From the NCBI GenBank assembly GCA_021770785.1, contig JAETQH010000029.1, positions 1-55,561 on the forward strand: a DNA stretch of 55,561 bases, written 5' to 3'. The position numbers and the translations under genes were made by a program. Positions 52,375-55,561 of the stretch are shown here, piece after piece. Under the pieces are notes generated by a model, which had not been told where the DNA came from, ran no database searches, and worked only from the letters and a program-made list of their open reading frames with translations. This DNA comes from Lachnospiraceae bacterium. Lineage in GTDB: Bacteria; Bacillota; Clostridia; Lachnospirales; Lachnospiraceae. Position 1 is the stretch's first letter. The number at the start of each line of letters is the position of its first letter.

Positions 52375-53622
52375 ATGTACAAAATATCAAAAAGTGTTAT
52401 TATAAAAAAAGGATATGAAGTAGTTAATTTGAAAAACAGGTTATTAGATGGTGAAGTGGAAATTACAGAACCATATATACAGGAATTGGAGAAAATAATA
52501 GAAACGGGCACAGAAACGATTCAAAGCGATTTGGAGAAGTTTTTGTTTGAACATAAATATTTAGTAGAAGATAGAATTGCAGAATCGGAGATACAACAGC
52601 TGCTAGTGATGATGAAAGAAACACTCATTATAGGGATTTTGCCTACAATGAGTTGTAATTTTAGATGTACATATTGCTATGAATGTCATACGTCAGAGCA
52701 TATGACAGAAATGACGTTGGAAAATATAAAATATTTTCTGAAACGAGAAATTACCACTAAGAATATTCGGTATGTTCAAGTGAACTGGTTTGGTGGAGAA
52801 CCAACATTATGTGTAGAGCAGATTTGCGATTTTAATAGGTATGTGATTTCTTTACAGGAACAGTATAAGTTTTCTTTTATATCGGGAATTACGACAAACG
52901 GATATTTATTAGATAAAGAAATGTTTGCAAAATTTTATCGATTGGGAATAGAAAATTATCAAATTACGTTAGATGGTTGGCAACATGATACATTTAGAAA
53001 GCATGTGACAGGTAAGAAAACACGTGATAAAATTGTAAATAATTTGAAAGAAATATCATCTTTGCCGGAAGAATATGAATTTGTTGTTCGTTTGAGGTAC
53101 AACATTTCGGAGAATAATCAAGACATGTCTTGGTATGATTATATAAAAGAAGTTTTTGGTGCAGACAATCGTTTCACAATGTATATTAATTTTGTGAAGG
53201 ATTGGGGTGGAGAAAGTGCGAAAAATATGGAATTATGCACCAATCAGGAAATGAATGATTTAGAAGAAAAACATGTTTCTTATATGGAAAAAATAGGGTT
53301 AAGAAATGATAATACAAGAGAAGAAATTTTAATTCCACTTAAAAATGTCTGCTATACGGCATACCCTAATTCATACACATTTACACCGGATAATAGAGTG
53401 ATAAAATGCACGGTTGCTTTGGATGATTCAGAAAATCAGATTGGAAGAGTAGATGATGTGCTAGGTGTTATAGTGGATAAAGAAAAGGAAGAAAAATGGA
53501 CAGAAACAACGTTAGAATATTGTGGGGATTGCGAATATATACTTAGTTGCTTACACAGGGCTTGCCCAAGGCAGGTTGTAATAGACCATCAGCCAGTGGA
53601 GAGATGTGTTCTGCACCATTAG
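52375..53622 (+). CDS. Radical SAM/SPASM peptide maturase
   Basis: A 415-aa enzyme. Residues 1-85 form a small helical/winged N-terminal part that may bind the precursor. The radical SAM cluster motif is CNFRCTYC (Cys94, Cys98, Cys101), followed by FGGEPTL for SAM binding. From about residue 322 a SPASM domain supplies Cys residues for auxiliary clusters (CYTAYPNSY, IKCTVALDD, CGDCEYILSC, CPRQ, ERCVLHH). Such enzymes install thioether or carbon crosslinks in small peptides; the substrate is presumably the 23-aa peptide just upstream. AT-rich. Confidence 0.9.
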   Translation: MYKISKSVIIKKGYEVVNLKNRLLDGEVEITEPYIQELEKIIETGTETIQSDLEKFLFEHKYLVEDRIAESEIQQLLVMMKETLIIGILPTMSCNFRCTYCYECHTSEHMTEMTLENIKYFLKREITTKNIRYVQVNWFGGEPTLCVEQICDFNRYVISLQEQYKFSFISGITTNGYLLDKEMFAKFYRLGIENYQITLDGWQHDTFRKHVTGKKTRDKIVNNLKEISSLPEEYEFVVRLRYNISENNQDMSWYDYIKEVFGADNRFTMYINFVKDWGGESAKNMELCTNQEMNDLEEKHVSYMEKIGLRNDNTREEILIPLKNVCYTAYPNSYTFTPDNRVIKCTVALDDSENQIGRVDDVLGVIVDKEKEEKWTETTLEYCGDCEYILSCLHRACPRQVVIDHQPVERCVLHH

Positions 53623-53639
53623 AGAGCGAGGGAGAAAAT

Positions 53640-55253
53640 TTGAAAAAATATATTTATATGCGTTGGAAAGAGTGCTTCACAGCCAGCTTATTTTTATGCC
53701 TGAATGTTTTGGCTGCCACGATATGTTCTTTTGTGCTGATGGATACCATAGATGCCATTACGGCAGGAGATAAACAGCAAATCTGGAAACTGTTGCTGGG
53801 TCAGGCGTTTGTCTGGATAATGACAGTTATAACCTACTATCTGGGGGGAGTATGGAAGGGGAAAGCGCAAAGAGCCATAAATAATGATATGCGCCATACG
53901 ATTAGCAACATACTTATGCGAAAAAGTTATCAGCAGTATGAGGAGCATGCTATAGGAGATTATATCTCGTGGTACACAAATGATGTGGCGCAGATTGAAA
54001 TGTGGGCGCTGAATTCCTTCTTTTCGCTGGTGACTTGTATTTTTCAAGTGGTGATTACAGCGGTATCATTGTTTTTAATCCATTGGGCGTTGGTAATTGC
54101 AGCTTTGCTGGGCGGAGTATTTTTGATGGTTATTTCTGTGTTTTTCGAGAAAAGAATTGAGGAAAAAGCGAATGCAACCTCAGAGGCATCGGAAACCTTT
54201 TACAGCGGAATGAAGAACCTGCTGTCCGGCTTTATGGTGATGAAAAATTTCCATATTATGAACAAATTTGAAAAGCAGGCAGATGAATGCAGTGAGAAAA
54301 AATCTGAAACCGATTATCAATATATAAAAGTACAGGTTACATCAAATGCATGGCTGCTTTTTTGTGATGCAGCCTTTCGCGTATTGATTATTGGTATTTG
54401 TGCCTTTCTTATATTTGATGGAAAACTTGGAGTCAGTGCCATCGTCGGTGTGATTAATTTTATGCCGAAAATTTTTGATGGTTTAACAGATGCGGTTTGC
54501 TATAAGAATTCCATGATAGCAGCAAAACCATTTTTTGAGAAATTTGAAAATGAGTACCGGAAAACAGAAAAAGAAGGAAAAAATTTAAAAACATTGGGAG
54601 ATATCAGGCAAAGGATTTGTATGAAACATTTAGGGTACTGCTATGGGGAGAAAGTAGTATTAAAGGATTTGAATTTCCAGATTCAGAAAGGGAAAAAATA
54701 TGCACTGGTGGGTTCAAGCGGCAGTGGAAAAACAACACTTATGAAAATTTTGTTAGGGCAGCTGCAGGGGTATGAGGGAGAACTTCTTTATGATAATGTG
54801 TCTGCATCAGAGTATGAACCGGAGACGATTACAGATAAAATTGCTTATATTGAGCAAAATGTATATCTGTTTGATACGACAATTCGCAATAACATTACAT
54901 TGTGGGAAGATTTTTCAGAAGAAAAGATAGAAAAGGCGCTGCAGGAAAGCGCATTGTTTGAGGATATGAAATTATTTCCACAGGGCTTAGATACGCCGGT
55001 GGGAGAAAACGGCAAAAACTTGTCCGGCGGACAGCGGCAGAGGATTGCGGTGGCGAGGGCATTGATACATGATAAAAAGCTTCTTTTTGTAGATGAGGGA
55101 ACATCAGCATTAGATCAGCAGAATGCAAAAGAAATCGAAACGAAACTTTTAGAGAATGAGGATTTAACATTATTATTAATCAGCCATCATCTTGATGGAG
55201 TGAGAAAAGCACAGTTTGACGATGTATTTGAATTAAAAACGGTGGAAGAATGA
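53640..55253 (+). CDS. ABC exporter of the RiPP locus (membrane plus ATPase domains)
   Basis: A 537-aa half-transporter. Six helices in residues 15-310 are followed by an ATPase domain: Walker A GSSGSGKTT (about 359), signature LSGGQRQRIAVAR, Walker B LLFVDEGTSALD, and H-loop ISHHLDG. There is no N-terminal C39 peptidase, so leader removal must happen elsewhere. I chose the TTG at 53640, which follows GAGGGAG. An ATG at 53547 would overlap the maturase by 76 bp and add 31 unrelated residues. It ends the operon and would export the modified peptide. Confidence 0.88.
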   Translation: MKKYIYMRWKECFTASLFLCLNVLAATICSFVLMDTIDAITAGDKQQIWKLLLGQAFVWIMTVITYYLGGVWKGKAQRAINNDMRHTISNILMRKSYQQYEEHAIGDYISWYTNDVAQIEMWALNSFFSLVTCIFQVVITAVSLFLIHWALVIAALLGGVFLMVISVFFEKRIEEKANATSEASETFYSGMKNLLSGFMVMKNFHIMNKFEKQADECSEKKSETDYQYIKVQVTSNAWLLFCDAAFRVLIIGICAFLIFDGKLGVSAIVGVINFMPKIFDGLTDAVCYKNSMIAAKPFFEKFENEYRKTEKEGKNLKTLGDIRQRICMKHLGYCYGEKVVLKDLNFQIQKGKKYALVGSSGSGKTTLMKILLGQLQGYEGELLYDNVSASEYEPETITDKIAYIEQNVYLFDTTIRNNITLWEDFSEEKIEKALQESALFEDMKLFPQGLDTPVGENGKNLSGGQRQRIAVARALIHDKKLLFVDEGTSALDQQNAKEIETKLLENEDLTLLLISHHLDGVRKAQFDDVFELKTVEE

Positions 55254-55355
55254 TGCGGTCATCAATAAAAACATTCAAAATAATATCTAAATCAAATTGT
55301 AACATTGACATGGAAAGAGGATTACTCAAATTATTTGTAAAAAGCGTTTGGATAC

Positions 55356-55404
55356 AAAAAAAGATACAAGAGTTAGTAAGTAAGAACTCTTGTATCTTTT
55401 TTTT
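55356..55404. terminator. Strong bidirectional terminator of the RiPP operon
   Basis: An A-run plus AAGATACAAGAGTT pairs with AACTCTTGTATCTT plus eight T. Symmetry of the A and T runs suggests that it also stops transcription entering from the right. Confidence 0.92.
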
Positions 55405-55561
55405 GTATAGGAAAATTTTTATATGATAACAATTCAACCCGTCCGTGTTAACTTCCTGATTTTTTCTCACTCAAAATCGCATTATTCTCTATAAAACTCA
55501 GGTTTTGGTTTTTCTCCTGGTATTATAGGTAGTAGCAATTCCTTAAAAACGATAACCATAT
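55405..55561. other. Window end, possible end of an incoming minus-strand gene
   Basis: No complete gene lies here. On the minus strand one frame stays open from the window edge to a stop at 55482-55484, ending PIIPGEKPKPEFYRE. This could be the C-terminus of a gene that begins outside the window, but it is too short to judge. Confidence 0.2.

Noticed and set aside
53547..53639. Longer start for the RiPP exporter at ATG 53547
   Set aside because: It would overlap the maturase gene and add 31 residues unlike any exporter N-terminus; TTG 53640 has a proper RBS.
55253..55426. 57-codon frame starting in the stop codon of the ABC exporter gene (MRSSIKTFK...)
   Set aside because: It runs through the strong terminator hairpin and its T-run, has no RBS of its own and no recognisable feature.

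Overview
The window comes from a low-to-mid GC Gram-positive anaerobe, most likely a spore-forming Lachnospiraceae (Clostridium cluster XIVa) gut bacterium. Pointers are a FabK-type fatty-acid operon with a fused AccD-AccA and a FabT-like regulator, an NADP-type glutamate dehydrogenase, a GerMN-domain lipoprotein, YesM/YesN-type sugar regulation, an S-component vitamin transporter and RBS-led genes with TTGACA/TATAAT promoters. I see no rRNA, tRNA, CRISPR array or intact transposase. Genus-level placement is not possible by eye.

Region 1 (1-14.3 kb) is a nearly complete phosphorolytic chitobiose / N-acetylglucosamine pathway, all on the + strand: ROK sugar kinase, GH94 N,N'-diacetylchitobiose phosphorylase, phosphohexomutase, YesM-like sensor kinase, sugar-binding lipoprotein, two permeases, YesN-like response regulator, NagB and NagA. 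The intergenic DNA between kinase and phosphorylase holds a 325-bp inverted repeat and a 66-bp tandem repeat.

Region 2 (14.4-24.7 kb) carries an MFS transporter, a ThiT-like S component, a FecCD-type ABC importer split over two convergent units, a fused siroheme synthase, a ThiF/MoeB-like E1 enzyme and a JAMM protease. An AT-rich pair follows: a CPBP membrane protease and an ABC exporter.

Region 3 (24.8-33.3 kb) is the fatty-acid synthesis operon (acpP-fabK-fabD-fabG-fabF-fabZ-accDA-fabH-fabT-DUF4321). A perfect FabT-like operator lies in its promoter; accB and accC are absent. gdhA follows.

Region 4 (34.9-47.4 kb) is a mosaic: a MITE-like element and gene debris, a MerR regulator with a membrane domain, a DUF2935 protein beside a giant 1,295-residue three-part multicopper oxidase, a CBS protein, flotillin, GerMN lipoprotein, a second copy of the MITE-like element, a SulP transporter and an Rrf2 regulator.

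Region 5 (47.4-55.6 kb) holds the two most unusual items. The first is a 2-isopropylmalate synthase fused to an AraC-type DNA-binding domain, whose promoter is flanked by two identical 19-bp repeats. The second looks like a self-contained peptide-signalling and RiPP locus: a regulator with two XRE HTH domains and a TPR-like region, an unlisted 41-aa pheromone-like gene on the opposite strand abutting its stop codon, a perfect 22-bp inverted repeat in the divergent promoter region, a 23-aa Cys-rich precursor peptide, a radical SAM/SPASM maturase and an ABC exporter.
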